From NCBI GenBank assembly GCA_026122225.1, contig JANEZZ010002699.1, positions 186,001 to 250,000 of the forward strand: a stretch of DNA of 64,000 bases. The letters are read 5' to 3'. Every line of letters begins with the position of its first letter. Position 1 is the stretch's first letter. Both the position numbers and the translations under genes were made by a program. Below the pieces are notes generated by a model. The model was not told the DNA's origin. It did not search any database and saw nothing but the letters and a program-made list of their open reading frames with translations. Positions 47,301-56,867 of this stretch are shown here, in pieces. This DNA is from Heloderma charlesbogerti. Its lineage: Eukaryota; Chordata; Lepidosauria; Squamata; Helodermatidae.

Positions 47301-50300
47301 ATGTGAGATTTGGCTGGTAACAATCTGCAGGAAGGTATTTTGTTCTGTGGCATTGTCCTTGGATAGTTCGGTCCACCATGAGCATCAAGTAAGAAGTCCA
47401 AGGGTTCTTTTGGTCATTTCAATGGGATTTTTATGATGTGATGCTTCAGTGTTGACTTGTTCATTTTTGCTTAATTTAAATGTTTAATTGGATGTATTCT
47501 GTGATTTTGTATATGGGTTTAAACCTGTGTGAGCCATGTCAGGGAATTATTTTGGGGCAGAAAGGCATGATAACAATAGAAACACAAATCAAAACCATCC
47601 ATTCTTATTTACGCAGATCTGATTTACAGTGAGATTTTTTCCACCCTAAACCTGTGAAATTATATGTACTCCATACTGCTTTGTGAGTCTTGGCATTGAA
47701 GGCGGCTTTCTCAATTTTACTCTTTTGTATTGCGAGTTGCCTTTGAAAGTCTCTGGTCTTGAATGGTGGCTACGAAATATATTAAGGGTGCAATGCTATG
47801 GAGATAGGTGGCCGCCTCCGAACTCAGAAGGTATAGCAAGCCTTTGCCAATCTAGAAGCAGCCAAGACAATAGTCTGTTTGTGTGCCTTCCAGGACAGAT
47901 CCTGGGAGAAATGTATATCCAAATACTTGAACGATGAGCATTGTGCATAACAATGATTATTAAGGGACAATTTATGTCTTTGGGGTCTCTTGGCAAACGC
48001 CATAATAGTAATTTTATCATAATTAATTTTAAGACATTCAGTTCTACAATAAGTTCCCAGCTTTTTCAATAAGATAAAAATCCCTTTCTGTGTAAGTATA
48101 ACAAGACCATATCATCTGCATATAAGAGGACAGAGTTCTTACATAGTCCTACAGATGGGGGGGGGGAGGAGGAGGGGGAAGAGAGTTCATCCACAGTATT
48201 ATTAATGTAGAAAGTGAATAAAAAAATGCTAACAAGCACCCCTGTCTTACCCCTTAGAGAGTTGTGATCTTTCAGATAAAGTACCCAGAGAGTCTGTGTG
48301 TACCTGCATACTAGTATGGGTATAAAGCTGTTGAATTAAAATAAGAAGTCTCCTGTCAATATTGGTGGCCTGCAATTTATCCCATAGTCTGGTCCTGTTT
48401 ATCAAATCGAATGCTAATGAAAGCGGCAAACATAGATTTTGAGGGCTCATGGATGGAATTCTGAATTAGATGCTGCAAAAGAAAACACTGGTCTATTTTT
48501 CTGACTCCTGTCCTAAAGCCAGCTTGTTCAGGATGGATTATCTGATTGATTTCTGCCCAGTCTAATAACCTATTCAGTAGGAATCTCAAGTTTAGAAGCA
48601 ATGCCTAATAAACGAATAGGTCTATAATTACCGGAGCTTGTTTTGTCACCTTTTTTGCAAAAGGGGAACACAATACTGTTTTTCAGTCCCTGGGACATCC
48701 AACCTGAAGAGTTAATAAACGAGAACAATCTTGCTAGAATAGGAGCCCACTGATCAGAGTTTGCTTTAAATAATTCTGGTGGTATAATATCCTCACCTGG
48801 GGCTTTACCATGATGAAACCATCTCCCCTGATGAAACCATCTCCCCAAACATGTGTTCTTTTTCTTGGAGACAAGCCAATCCCAGTTCTTGCCATAGATA
48901 CTTAGAGTATTTCAACGTCTTTGTTTTTTGAAGATTTTTTTATATAGATATTGCAATCCTACCAATAGCCCAAATTGCTTGTTAGGTTTAAAAAGAAGGC
49001 AAGATATTCCAAAACAAACTAGTTCTTTCCTCGCTTTCCTACACTCATGGTCAAACCAGGAGGCTTCAGAAATAAAGCTGTTTCTAGGTCTGAACGTTTT
49101 TAACCAAAGAGGGGTCCAAGCTACTTATAATACTAATCTAAGCATTTCCCATGTCTCCATTGTGGTTTTTTGGTTTGTTTTTGTAATGCTCTAAGCTGGA
49201 TAAGATGTAGGTTGTGGTCCCATGTAGATGTGGTCCCATTCTCAAGTCATCCAAGATGCCCCACTCTTGGTGGGATTTGTTCCACACTTTGTTTAACAGA
49301 GATAAGATTCATGGCAAGTGATCACTCTCAGCTTGCTCCTTAGTTTGAAACTTTGCCACATGGGGCAATAATGTAGTAGGCATTAGTCTACCACACTCCA
49401 ACCTCTAGAGCTCAAAGATGTAAAGTATCTAACAGATTTATCAAGTTAAATCCCACGTACACCCATTAATGGATGTTTATAGAAAATCTTCTATAAACTG
49501 CTAGAGTTTCAGGTCTCATCCAGTGAGCAATAGCCCAGTGGAAAAATATCTTCCATGAATGTGGAAATTTGACTGCCTTCAGATTTGAATCCTACACCTA
49601 TATGAGGATCAAAATCTCCACATATTAGAAGATCAGTGCCAGGGTAGCATAATAAGACAGTTTCCAGAAGACTGTCTAGACTATTCCATAATGACAGCTC
49701 TGCTGGAGGAATGTAAACATTTCTACAAATAATCTTTCTGCCCTTCCTATTGTGAATAATCAAAGTCCGGATGTATTGACATGTTTTACTGCTGCTCTTC
49801 ATTGCTTTGTCTTATGGCTGTTCACTCACTCTCACACAAACATTTTATTGCATATGACGAAAAGCCATTACAAACAACAGAGCTTAAGACATGATGCAGC
49901 AACAACAGAAACCATGATTCAAGTTAATATATCACCTGCACAGTTAACTGCAATAGCATTCAGAGCAACTGCAAAAAGTATGTTTTGAAGCAGTAGCAAA
50001 TAAAGCTGTTTTATATGTACTATAAGGATTGCGATCTCACAGGAACTGGTTTCATGGTTGCTCTTTTATTGCTGTTGCTTGTAATTTCTGTTATTCTAGG
50101 ACTGTGTTTTAGTTTACTTTGGTATTATACCTTGCATCTTTCTGTACAGTGTCTTCAGCACATGTATAGAAAAGGTGGGATATGGCGGTTGAAACAAACA
50201 AACAAAATTTTTTTTCCCTGCCATGATGTTGTGCAAAAATACAAAAACAAACCCCCCACACCTAGGAAGACACTGAACAAAGGCCTGGGGTCACACTGAG

Positions 50301-52155
50301 TCACTAGGACTACAGAGTCTGTTGGGTCCTTTCAAAACTCTATGATTCATTTCCAGAGAGACAAATAGATCTTTTTTTCTTTGTGCTGCTTGTCTTTATT
50401 GCTAGACCATGCCTCGTTCCAGGTGCGTCAAGAGCTGCCGCCCCGGATATGCCAAAGAGATTCAGGAAGGAAAGCCACCTTGCTGCTATGCTTGTGCTCC
50501 ATGTGCGGAAGGGACAGTCTCCATTCAAGAAGGTGGGTGACCTCAGAGTTATGGGCGTTCTCTTAGGCAAATGTTTACATCAGCCTAATGCTTTCCCCTA
50601 CTCTGTTTTAATTCTCTCTTCTGTTTATTTAAAACCATTTAACAAAACCTCCTATGAATGTGTAAGATAAGAAGGCTTTATGAAGGATTCCTACCCTGTG
50701 TAGGAAACTTAAGGGGAGTTCATTGGAATTAGCCATTGGCTATCAGTTAGCTTAACATACCCCACAGGGATATGGTGAAGATAAAATTAGGATAACACAG
50801 AGACTCTCCTGAACAATGTTTGGCTTGTCACACTTGCGAATTCATATTTGAACAACACAGGATGCTACTTTTATTCCAAGTCAACCAAAAAATCCCTCAA
50901 GCTCAGTATTGGCTATTTTACACAGGCTTGCATCAGCTCAGTTATGTGTCTCAGATCCAGGTTTCCTGCCCCAATGACTTGAGATCCTTCTTTGGGGATG
51001 AGGCCATGGGTGGAACCTACTGATCAGAAAGCAGGTCCTCTACCAGGGAAGTTCTCTCTCTCTCTCTCTCTCTCAGCCCTTCGTTACACATTGTTTTTTC
51101 CTGACCTCTTCCATGCTCCCTTCTCTCTTCCAAATGGAATAGAACACCGCAGGTTCTGGATGTATGACTGATATTAATGATGCTGAGGTCACCCCTTCTT
51201 TTCAGATGCAGACCATTGCACCAAGTGTCCAGAAGATCAACATCCAAACAAGGCCCATGATCAATGTGTCCCCAAGGATATCACTTTCCTCTCCTATGGA
51301 GAACCTTTGGGGATCATCCTGGCTTCCTTTGCACTATTCTTGTCTTTAATCACAGCCTCTGTGTTAGGAATCTTCATTAAATACTTAGAAACACCAATAG
51401 TCAAAGCCAACAACCGGAACCTCTCCTACATTCTCCTTGTCTCCCTCCTGCTTTCCTTTTGGTCCTCCTTCCTGTTCATTGGCCGTCCAAGGAAAGTGAC
51501 CTGCCTTCTCCGACAAACAGCCTTCAGCATCATCTTCTCAGTTTGCATCACTTCTGTGTTAGCCAAAACGATCACTGTGGTGCTGGCCTTTCTGTGCACA
51601 ATGCCAGGGAACAAGGTGAAAGGATGGCTGGGGAAGAGTCTTGCCAACTCCATTGTAATTTCTTGTTCCAGTGTCCAAGTTGTCATCTGCTGCATCTGGC
51701 TGGGCATCTCTCCACCCTTCCCTGACTCTGACATGCACTCCCAACCTGGGCAGATTACCCTGGAATGCAATGAAGGGTCTGTCGCCATGTTTTATACTGC
51801 TCTTGGCTACACGGGCTTCCTGGCTGCCATCTGCTTGATGGTGGCTTTCCTAGCCAGGAAGCTGCCTGGGGCCTTCAATGAAGCAAAGTTGATCACCTTC
51901 AGCATGCTCGTCTTTTCAAGTGTCTGGGTCTCCTTTGTGCCCACCTACCTGAGCACGAAGGGGAAATACATGGTAGCCGTGCAGGTCTTCTCTATCTTGG
52001 CCTCCAGTGCTGGGTTGCTGTGCTGCATCTTTCTTCCCAAGTGCTACATTATTGTACTGAGGCCAGATCTGAATAGAATGGAGCATCTCCTTCTGAAAAC
52101 TAAAGATGGCATCTTATCAGAGTTAGAGAGGTGGAAGAATTCCACCCCCACGTAG
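33713..52155 (+). CDS. V2R: intact vomeronasal type 2 receptor (family C GPCR), six exons, 872 aa
   Basis: Join of 33713-33930, 37791-38082, 39292-40095, 45867-46094, 50406-50532 and 51206-52155. Total 2619 nt with no stop until TAG. Splice phases 2,0,0,0,1 match the family, and every intron is GT..AG. Domains: signal peptide about 1-17 ([13 protein letters not shown]); Venus-flytrap ligand domain about 30-510; cysteine-rich linker with nine Cys (521, 525, 540, 541, 544, 547, 561, 564, 577); 7TM domain about 590-845 with [20 protein letters not shown] at its end; short cytoplasmic tail. Length is normal for V2Rs (about 850-880). It probably acts at the dendritic surface of vomeronasal neurons as a peptide-signal receptor. 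The ligand cannot be predicted. Two paralogous remnants lie upstream. This is the only intact gene in the window; transcription is not demonstrated. Confidence 0.93.
33931..35832 (+). other. V2R gene 3, intron 1, 5' half
   Basis: 33931-34290 aligns with intron 1 of pseudogene 1. A short relic of the hairpin element's right arm (TAGGGATGGCGGAGAATTC) sits at 35213-35260. No gene recognised in the remainder. Confidence 0.5.
35213..35260. mobile_element. terminal relic of the hairpin-array element
   Basis: TAGGGATGGCGGAGAATTCTG followed by CCATGG.. and GAGGC matches the left end of copy C (30555-30600). Only about 48 bp remain. Confidence 0.55.
35833..36195. mobile_element. foldback MITE with AGGG(A/C)GCAA(T/C)CCTATGG ends
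   Basis: Left AAGGGCGCAACCCTATGG, right CCTGATAGGATTGCTCCCT, giving imperfect inverted ends around about 360 bp. Each end also has its own internal inverted repeat (CCTATGGCCG..TGGCCATAGG). Single ends of the same family appear near 5619, 47786 and 55258. Superfamily not clear. Confidence 0.5.
36650..36826. mobile_element. right end of a TAGGGCTGTGCAC-family hAT element
   Basis: Ends GTGGTGCACAGCCCTA at 36826, preceded by CAAAGCAG/TTTGCTTCGG-like sub-terminal motifs. The left end was not found. Confidence 0.45.
36827..37790 (+). other. V2R gene 3, intron 1, 3' part
   Basis: Contains a direct repeat of about 55 bp (CAGTAGATTTTGCTGCCCTA at 37384 and again at 37525, followed by CATTACACATCAGCATTAA in both), spaced 141 bp. 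Acceptor TTGTTTTCCAG. Confidence 0.5.
37791..38082 (+). CDS. V2R: V2R gene 3, exon 2
   Basis: 292 nt, residues 73-170. [20 protein letters not shown] and [18 protein letters not shown] form the first lobe of the Venus flytrap. NITL is a likely N-glycosylation site. Ends KIPQ|gtatga, phase 0. Confidence 0.92.
38083..39291 (+). other. V2R gene 3, intron 2
   Basis: 1.2 kb, aligning with intron 2 of units 1 and 2 but lacking the copy A insertion. No separate gene. Confidence 0.6.
39292..40095 (+). CDS. V2R: V2R gene 3, exon 3 (main ligand-binding exon)
   Basis: 804 nt, residues 171-438, open throughout: [77 protein letters not shown]-type lobe 2 segment, [20 protein letters not shown]. Preceded by CTCACTAG, followed by gtattg (GT kept, weak positions 4-6, shared with both pseudogenes). 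Confidence 0.93.
40870..41173 (+). mobile_element. CR1/L3-like LINE 3' end
   Basis: CATGATAGAGGTGTACAAAA, GGCTATCAATGGCTACTAG, GGGTGGGAGGGTGCTGTTG, ATGCTGGACTAGATGGATCC and the terminal TTATATTCTTATGTTC repeats are the usual 3' end of a common reptile LINE. 5'-truncated, inserted in the older relic. Confidence 0.55.
41271..41302. repeat. (CT)n microsatellite
   Basis: About 16 CT units in intron 3 of gene 3. Confidence 0.9.
41458..41503. repeat. (TATG)n microsatellite
   Basis: About 9 units, at the tail of the minus-strand L2-like LINE. Confidence 0.9.
41941..43150 (+). mobile_element. BovB/RTE LINE, 5'-truncated, RT largely open
   Basis: Begins inside RT ([20 protein letters not shown]) and stays open to 42931, where CGA has become TGA. 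Catalytic YADD is present ([17 protein letters not shown]), as is [20 protein letters not shown]. The C-terminal segment continues in another frame to GVTKSRT (43125). 3' end ACTACTGAACAACAACAAG. Target duplication not clear. Endonuclease lost, so it cannot move by itself. Confidence 0.88.
43313..43490 (-). mobile_element. CR1 LINE 3' end
   Basis: The + strand reads AATCATAGAATCATAGAATA, GTAGGGTTGGAAGGGGCCTA, GACAAATGGCTGTCCAGCCT, which is the reverse complement of the conserved amniote CR1 3' end with its ATTCTATGA-type tandem tail. Nested in the L2-like LINE. Confidence 0.85.
45867..46094 (+). CDS. V2R: V2R gene 3, exon 4
   Basis: 228 nt, residues 439-514: [54 protein letters not shown]|gtaggg. 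Lower-lobe end of the flytrap, leading into the linker. Acceptor TTGTTCTAG. Phase 0 on both sides. Confidence 0.92.
46095..47780 (+). other. V2R gene 3, intron 4, 5' part with LINE relic
   Basis: 46210-46700 (+) is a decayed LINE RT fragment ([39 protein letters not shown]) shared with 9240-9470 of unit 1, followed by a (CAAA)n tail at 46705-46728. The remainder to 47780 shows no recognisable feature. Confidence 0.55.
46210..46728 (+). mobile_element. L2/CR1-type LINE RT fragment
   Basis: Open for 97 codons (46410-46700). It carries the RT blocks DYLTPFQSG and [16 protein letters not shown], then ends in AAATAAATAAACAAACAAAC. Short and inactive. Confidence 0.65.
47785..49810 (-). mobile_element. 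degenerate endonuclease + RT LINE of uncertain clade
   Basis: Minus strand. Endonuclease piece at 49802-49509 ([20 protein letters not shown]). RT pieces at 48848-48570 ([40 protein letters not shown]), 48601-48377 ([19 protein letters not shown]), 48450-48247 ([14 protein letters not shown]) and 48069-47824 ([20 protein letters not shown]). The order is right for one element, but the motifs differ from BovB, L1 and L2 here. Many breaks. Confidence 0.65.
49811..50405 (+). other. V2R gene 3, intron 4, 3' end
   Basis: 50010-50330 aligns with 9760-10090 before exon 5 of unit 1 (ACTATAAGGATTGCGATCTC..). Acceptor TATTGCTAG. Confidence 0.55.
50406..50532 (+). CDS. V2R: V2R gene 3, exon 5 (cysteine-rich linker)
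   Basis: 127 nt, residues 515-557: [39 protein letters not shown]. Six cysteines of the NCD3G-type linker, which couples ligand-domain closure to the 7TM bundle. Ends GAAG|gtgggt, phase 1. Confidence 0.92.
50533..51205 (+). other. V2R gene 3, intron 5
   Basis: 672 bp, near the ancestral length. Contains a (CT)n run at 51051-51074. Acceptor TTCTTTTCAG. Confidence 0.7.
51206..52155 (+). CDS. V2R: V2R gene 3, exon 6 (7TM domain and stop)
   Basis: 950 nt, residues 557-872. [20 protein letters not shown] completes the nine-cysteine linker. Seven helices begin at [15 protein letters not shown]. Conserved: [41 protein letters not shown] [16 protein letters not shown] and [11 protein letters not shown]. 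The tail ends [11 protein letters not shown] before TAG at 52153. Confidence 0.95.
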
Positions 52156-52469
52156 TGATGTACAAATGTTATGAAATCCATTCTGTTTCTTTTTCATAGC
52201 TTGTTAGGGATCTTTCATTCCATCATCCACAGTGATTTGAGAAAGTGTATTGAATCCGGTCCACATTTTCTGGTTGGCCGTTTGCAAACTCCCAAGATTG
52301 GCCTGTGTCTGCCTCTGTTCAAGGCGGGAGGGAAATCCCATTGACAGCAAATTGGCTTCTGATTTGGAGCTGACAGGCACTGCTCTCCCACCCAAGCACT
52401 AGTGCCTAAAGCAACTGCTTAAAAAAAAATCTTAAAAGATGCCAAGCTCTGCCACATGAATTGCATGAA

Positions 52470-52587
52470 CGGCACACTCCTATGCAAGTCTAGACAGAAA
52501 AAAGTCCTACAACTGCATGGCTGGCTGGGGAATGCTGGGAGTTGTAGGACCTCTTTTCTGTCTACACATGCATAGGGTTGTGCCTTA
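52470..52587. repeat. foldback MITE, about 118 bp
   Basis: Left arm GGCACACTCCTATGCAAGTC, TAGACAG, GTCCTACAAC; the right arm is its inverse GTTGTAGGAC, CTGTCTACACATGCATAGGG, TTGTGCC. The loop holds the CTGGGGAATGCTGGGAG motif. Forms one near-perfect hairpin. Confidence 0.65.
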
Positions 52588-52825
52588 AATAGTCAGTGAG
52601 ATCCAGACTTTGAAGGTTTTCTCTTGCTTGGCTGAAAAAGAAGACTCTCCCATCCACCCAGGGAGCCCATGTGTTGGGAGGTGCTGGGTAAAACAAGGGT
52701 ACATAAAATCAAAAAGGGGATCTGCACAATTTCATATGATTTTTAAAGGGGAGACCCACAAAACCAGTATCCAATCACAGAGCACATCTGTCTCCACTGA
52801 CTGAAGTAAAAAATATGGATCTTCC

Positions 52826-52910
52826 ACCAGCCTAAACTCCTGCATTTAAAATGGGGTTTTCTGCTTCCGCTTTAAATGCAGGATCACAACTGAGTGCCTT
52901 TACACGTGCT
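52826..52910. repeat. small foldback repeat, second copy at 58065-58160
   Basis: CACCAGCCTAAA, ATCCTGCATTTAAAA..TTTAAATGCAGGAT. The two copies, about 5.2 kb apart, bracket the L2-rich block at 53-58 kb and are about 85% alike. Confidence 0.6.
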
Positions 52911-53159
52911 CCCTTACGCCCCCTTCTCCTGGTAGCTTAGCTTCTGCAGTACTGTTTTCTAGTGGCCCCAATCCTGGGCACTTTCTTACTTGGGAGTTAG
53001 CCATATTGAACTCAATGGGACTTACTTCTGAATAGACATAAGATCACCCTGTAAGTCTGCAACCCTCGGGTGAGCCCCATTGAACTTAATAGGGTGCTCT
53101 GAAACAACAGAGGACGTTGCTTCTGAATTGGTGGGGTGGGGGATCAGATGTGTCTCCCT

Positions 53160-54800
53160 TCGCTGCAGGGAGGCATTTTACCCTCTTCTCAGCTTCTGCA
53201 GAGAGAGACTGGGTGAGGGGATCAAGGCGGTGGTGAACGACTCCCTTGAGGAGGGAGTGATGCCATCAGCCCTCAAGGAGGCAGTGATAAGACCGCTCTT
53301 AAAGAAGCCCTCCTTGGATCCTCAAATTCTGAACAACTTTCACCCAGTCTCGAATCTGCCATTTTTGGGCAAGGTGATTGAGCGGGTGGTGGTGGTGCAG
53401 TTGAAGGCACACTTGGAAGAAACTGATTATCTAGACCCATTTCAGTCAGGCTTCAGGCTTGGGCATGGGACAGAAACGGCCTTGGTCGCCTTGGTGGATG
53501 ATATGAGGAGGGCTCTGGATAGGGGTGAATGCTCCTTCCTTGTTCTCCTCAACCTCTCAGCAGCATTTGATACTGTTGACCATGGTATCCACCTGGACTG
53601 CCTGGAGGGGCTGGGCACTGCAGACACTATATTTTGGTTGTTCCGGTCCTTCCTCTCCAGCCGGTACCAGAGGGTAGCACTGGGAGAGGAGGTTTTCAGA
53701 CATGTGGCCACTCACTTGTGGGGTGCCACAGGGTTCCATCTTCTCCCTGATGCTATTTAACATCTATGTGAAGCTGCCGGGGGCTATCATCAGGAGGTTT
53801 GGGGTGTGTTGTCATCAATATGCAGATGACACGCGGCTCTACCTCTTGTTCAAGTCTTCACCAAGGTTGGCCGTAGAATCCCTGTCCAAATGTCTGGAGA
53901 CGGTGAGTGGCTGGATGGGGAGGAATAAGCTGAAGCTGAACCCTGACAAGACTGAGGTACTTTTGGTCTGAGACAAGAGGAGGCTGGGGCATGTTGACCT
54001 GGTGTTGAATGGGGTACGGCTACTCTTGAAAGACCAGGTCTGCAGCCTGGGCATCATTTTGGACTCCCAGCTGTCCATGGAGGCTCAGGTGTCAGCTGTG
54101 AGCCAGACAGCGCTGTATCAACTCCATCTGATACGGCGGCTGTGCCCCTTCCTTCCCGACCATCTGCTCCCATTGGTAGTACATGCCCTGGTCTCCTCTC
54201 GTTTAGACTACTGTAATGCGCTCTACGTGGGGTTACCCTTGAAGACGGTTCGGAAACTGCAGCTGGTACAGAACGCGGCGGCTCGCCTGATTAAAGGCAG
54301 CCACCGGCAAGATCACATCACTCCAGTGCTGAAGGAGTTGCACTGGTTACCAGTTGTTTTCCGGGCCAAATTCAAGGTGTTGCTTTTGACCTTTAAAACC
54401 CTATATGGTTCCGGCCCAGCCTATCTTAAGGAGCTCCTCCAGCAGCACCAGACAGGCCGCTTAACAAGATCAGCCTCGGATGGCCTTCTCTCTGTTCCAT
54501 CAGCCAGGACAGCTAGACTGGTGGGGATGAGGGAGAGGGCCTTTTCTGTGGTGGCCCCCACTCTGTGGAACTCCCTCCCTAAGGAACTCCGTCATGCCCC
54601 CTCTTTAATGAGCTTCCGTCGTGCATTAAAAACGTGGTTGTTCAGGCAGGCATTTGGGGTGGGTTAGGGTATTTAAAAAAAAAATTTATGGTAGAATTTT
54701 ATTGTTTTAAATTGTTTTATGGTATGTTGTACATTGCCCAGAGTGGCTGGGTGACCAGCCAGATGGGCGATTAATAAATTTAATAATAAATAAAATAAAA
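53160..54800 (+). mobile_element. L2-clade LINE, RT to 3' end
   Basis: RT: NNFHPVSNLPFLGKVIERVV, DPFQSGFRLGHGTETALVAL, LSAAFDTVDHGIHLDCLEGL, frameshift near 53710, GVPQGSIFS, HQYADDTRLYL, NPDKTEVLLV, stop at 53969. The C-terminus at 54002-54667 is open ([49 protein letters not shown]). 3' UTR CCAGAGTGGCTGGGTGACCA and AATAAAT-type tail. 5'-truncated; two coding defects, so comparatively young. Confidence 0.87.
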
Positions 54801-54839
54801 AATAAATTCTCCCTCCGACTGAGAAATGCAGAGGCAGGA

Positions 54840-55215
54840 GCCGCAATCGGCAGGCATTTGGTTTTGCCCTTTAAAACCCTATATGGTTTAGCTGCTTAAC
54901 AAGATCAGCCTCGGATGGCCTATTCTCTGTCCCATCAGCCAGGACAGCTAGACTCGTAGGGACGAGGGAGAGGGCCTTCTTTGTAGTGGCCCCCACTCTG
55001 TGGAACTCCCTCCCTAGGGAACTCTGCCATGCATTAAAAACGTGGTTGTTCAGGCAGGCATTTGGGGTGGGTTAGGGTATTCTAGAAAATGTTTTTATTG
55101 TAGAATTTTATTGTTTTAAACTGTTTTATTATATACTTTGTACATCTCCCAGAGTGGCTGGGTGACCAGCCAGATGGGCGATTAAGAAATTTAATAAATA
55201 AATAAATAAATATGG
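54840..55215 (+). mobile_element. second L2-clade LINE 3' end
   Basis: Repeats the last part of the preceding element with a gap (TTTGCCCTTTAAAACCCTAT, then AACAAGATCAGCCTCGGATG, TGGAACTCCCTCCCTAGGGA, CCAGAGTGGCTGGGTGACCA, AAATAAATAAATAAAT tail). Closely related to 54360-54790: either a tandem duplicate or a separate insertion. Confidence 0.8.
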
Positions 55216-56589
55216 TGGTGTGCTTTTAAGCTTGGAGCAACTAAATCAAAGGACGGAGCAATCCTATGGTCCCTGGGTTAGTGTTCCAGGGATCATAGGA
55301 CAGGTTGGAAAAGCCCTCTGAGGTTAGAGATCACTCTCCAACCTCAGAAGGGGGCATCATAGAACCGTGCCCCCTTGCAGCTGGTGTGGAAAGTACTGTA
55401 CCAGCTTGTTCTCCAAGGTTGGAAAAGCAACCTCAGAAGAGGAGGAAAGGAGTGCTGGGCAGGGAGGGGAGGAGACCAAAGCGGCCAGGATACGATTTAT
55501 CCTGAGCCTCCTCCAGACTCCTTCCCTCCCCCTCTGAAGTGCCCTCATTAGATGGCCTGAAAGGCCATTTAGTGAAAATAGAGGACATCGGAGGACAGGG
55601 AGGGAAAGATCACCTCTGTCAGGGGTGTTTCTGAGCACAGGGAGTGGGATAGCAGTTCAGATTCTGAAGGAGAACCACCAGACACGGGGAAGGTGTTTTC
55701 CCAGGCTAGTCCAGACATGACTTGGCTGGCTTCTCAGGTTACAAACATCCAGCTGGCTGAGGATGAGGGTCCCTCTACACCTCCCCTCGTGAGAGACAGT
55801 GAACAGAAGGAGGCGGGGTTTGGGGAGTCTGATCTAGTAGATGCCAGACACAGGTGCAGAGCAAAGAGAGAGAAGGCAGGGGCGGAACTTAGATGGTCTA
55901 CCCGATTGACCTTGCATGAAAAGCTGCGCTCAGAGTCCTCACGAGAGAAAGGGAACTCTCCCCCCACTTAAGTTAGGCAAGTGAGACCTCCTTCCTCTTC
56001 AAATGGCAGGTAACTCTCATAACTTCCTTTTGAATGCCCTGAAGGCATTCCTTTGTAGACTGAGAGTCACTGAGAATTTGCATCTGTATGACCCTGTGAA
56101 GTAATGGATTAAAAGCTGTAGACTGAAGCCTCTCATCTGTGTTTGTTTTCGGTGTTGAAATAAAGTGGGGGCTAAAGGAATCCTGACAACCTCTGCCCCC
56201 CTCCTGCCCTGCTCGCTTCAGCCTGGCAGGGCATAGGAAGCTTTGGGGGCTTCCGATTGGCGACAGCGCAATCCACAGGACTGCGTTCTAAGTACCTAAT
56301 ACACTGGAGGCTGGTGGTTCCAGTATCAGTGGTGCAGGGATCCGCTCTGGGTTTCATTCAGAACCAGTCAGAGCTCTAAAGGCGCTCTCCAAGGTGCTTT
56401 GCATAAGGAGGGCATAAAGCAAAGCAAAGGAGAACCCTTACAAGGGTCATCCTCCATGGAATCACTGTGAGTGGCAATACCAGGTTCCAAAAGGAATTCA
56501 GGACTGGGGACATGTTATTGTCCCCCTGACCAAAATGCTCAGGGTGATCTTCAGACGGAGAACGAAATCAGAAAGGCATCCAAATGCAG
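55216..56589. other. non-coding spacer
   Basis: A MITE end (GGAGCAATCCTATGGTCCC) occurs at 55258. Open frames up to 93 codons on either strand have no recognised domain. No gene supported. Confidence 0.4.
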
Positions 56590-56867
56590 AAGTGTTATAG
56601 TAATGGCTGCCTATTCGATATCGGGCCAGGTTTAAGGTATTTGTATGAGTGTACAAAGCCCTAAACAACTTGGGACCAGGATACCTGAGAGAGCGCCTCC
56701 TTCTTTCCCAACCTGCCTGGTCACTGAGGTCATCAGAGGCATGTTCCTGGTTGTTCCACATGGACCCATGGCCCGGTTGGAGTCCACCAGGAAAACAGCC
56801 TTCAGTGTGGTGGCTCCCTTATTGTGGAATTCCCTGCTTTTGGAAATAGGGCAGGCACCAACATTGT
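56590..56867 (+). mobile_element. ancient L2-type LINE C-terminal relic
   Basis: WLPIRYRARFKVF-like start, then KALNNLGPGYLRERL, TRKTAFSVVAPLLWNSLLLE. Same segment as the relic in V2R intron 3 (22880-23260). Confidence 0.6.

Larger units (their letters stand above)
52156..53079. other. 3' flank of V2R gene 3
   Basis: Holds a foldback repeat (52470-52587), a second small foldback (52826-52910) and a lizard-type interspersed repeat (AACTCAATGGGACTTACTTC at about 53009). No gene. Confidence 0.5.

Noticed and set aside
53080..54667. Host gene candidate of 221-226 codons
   Set aside because: L2-clade reverse transcriptase motifs and a typical L2 3' end.
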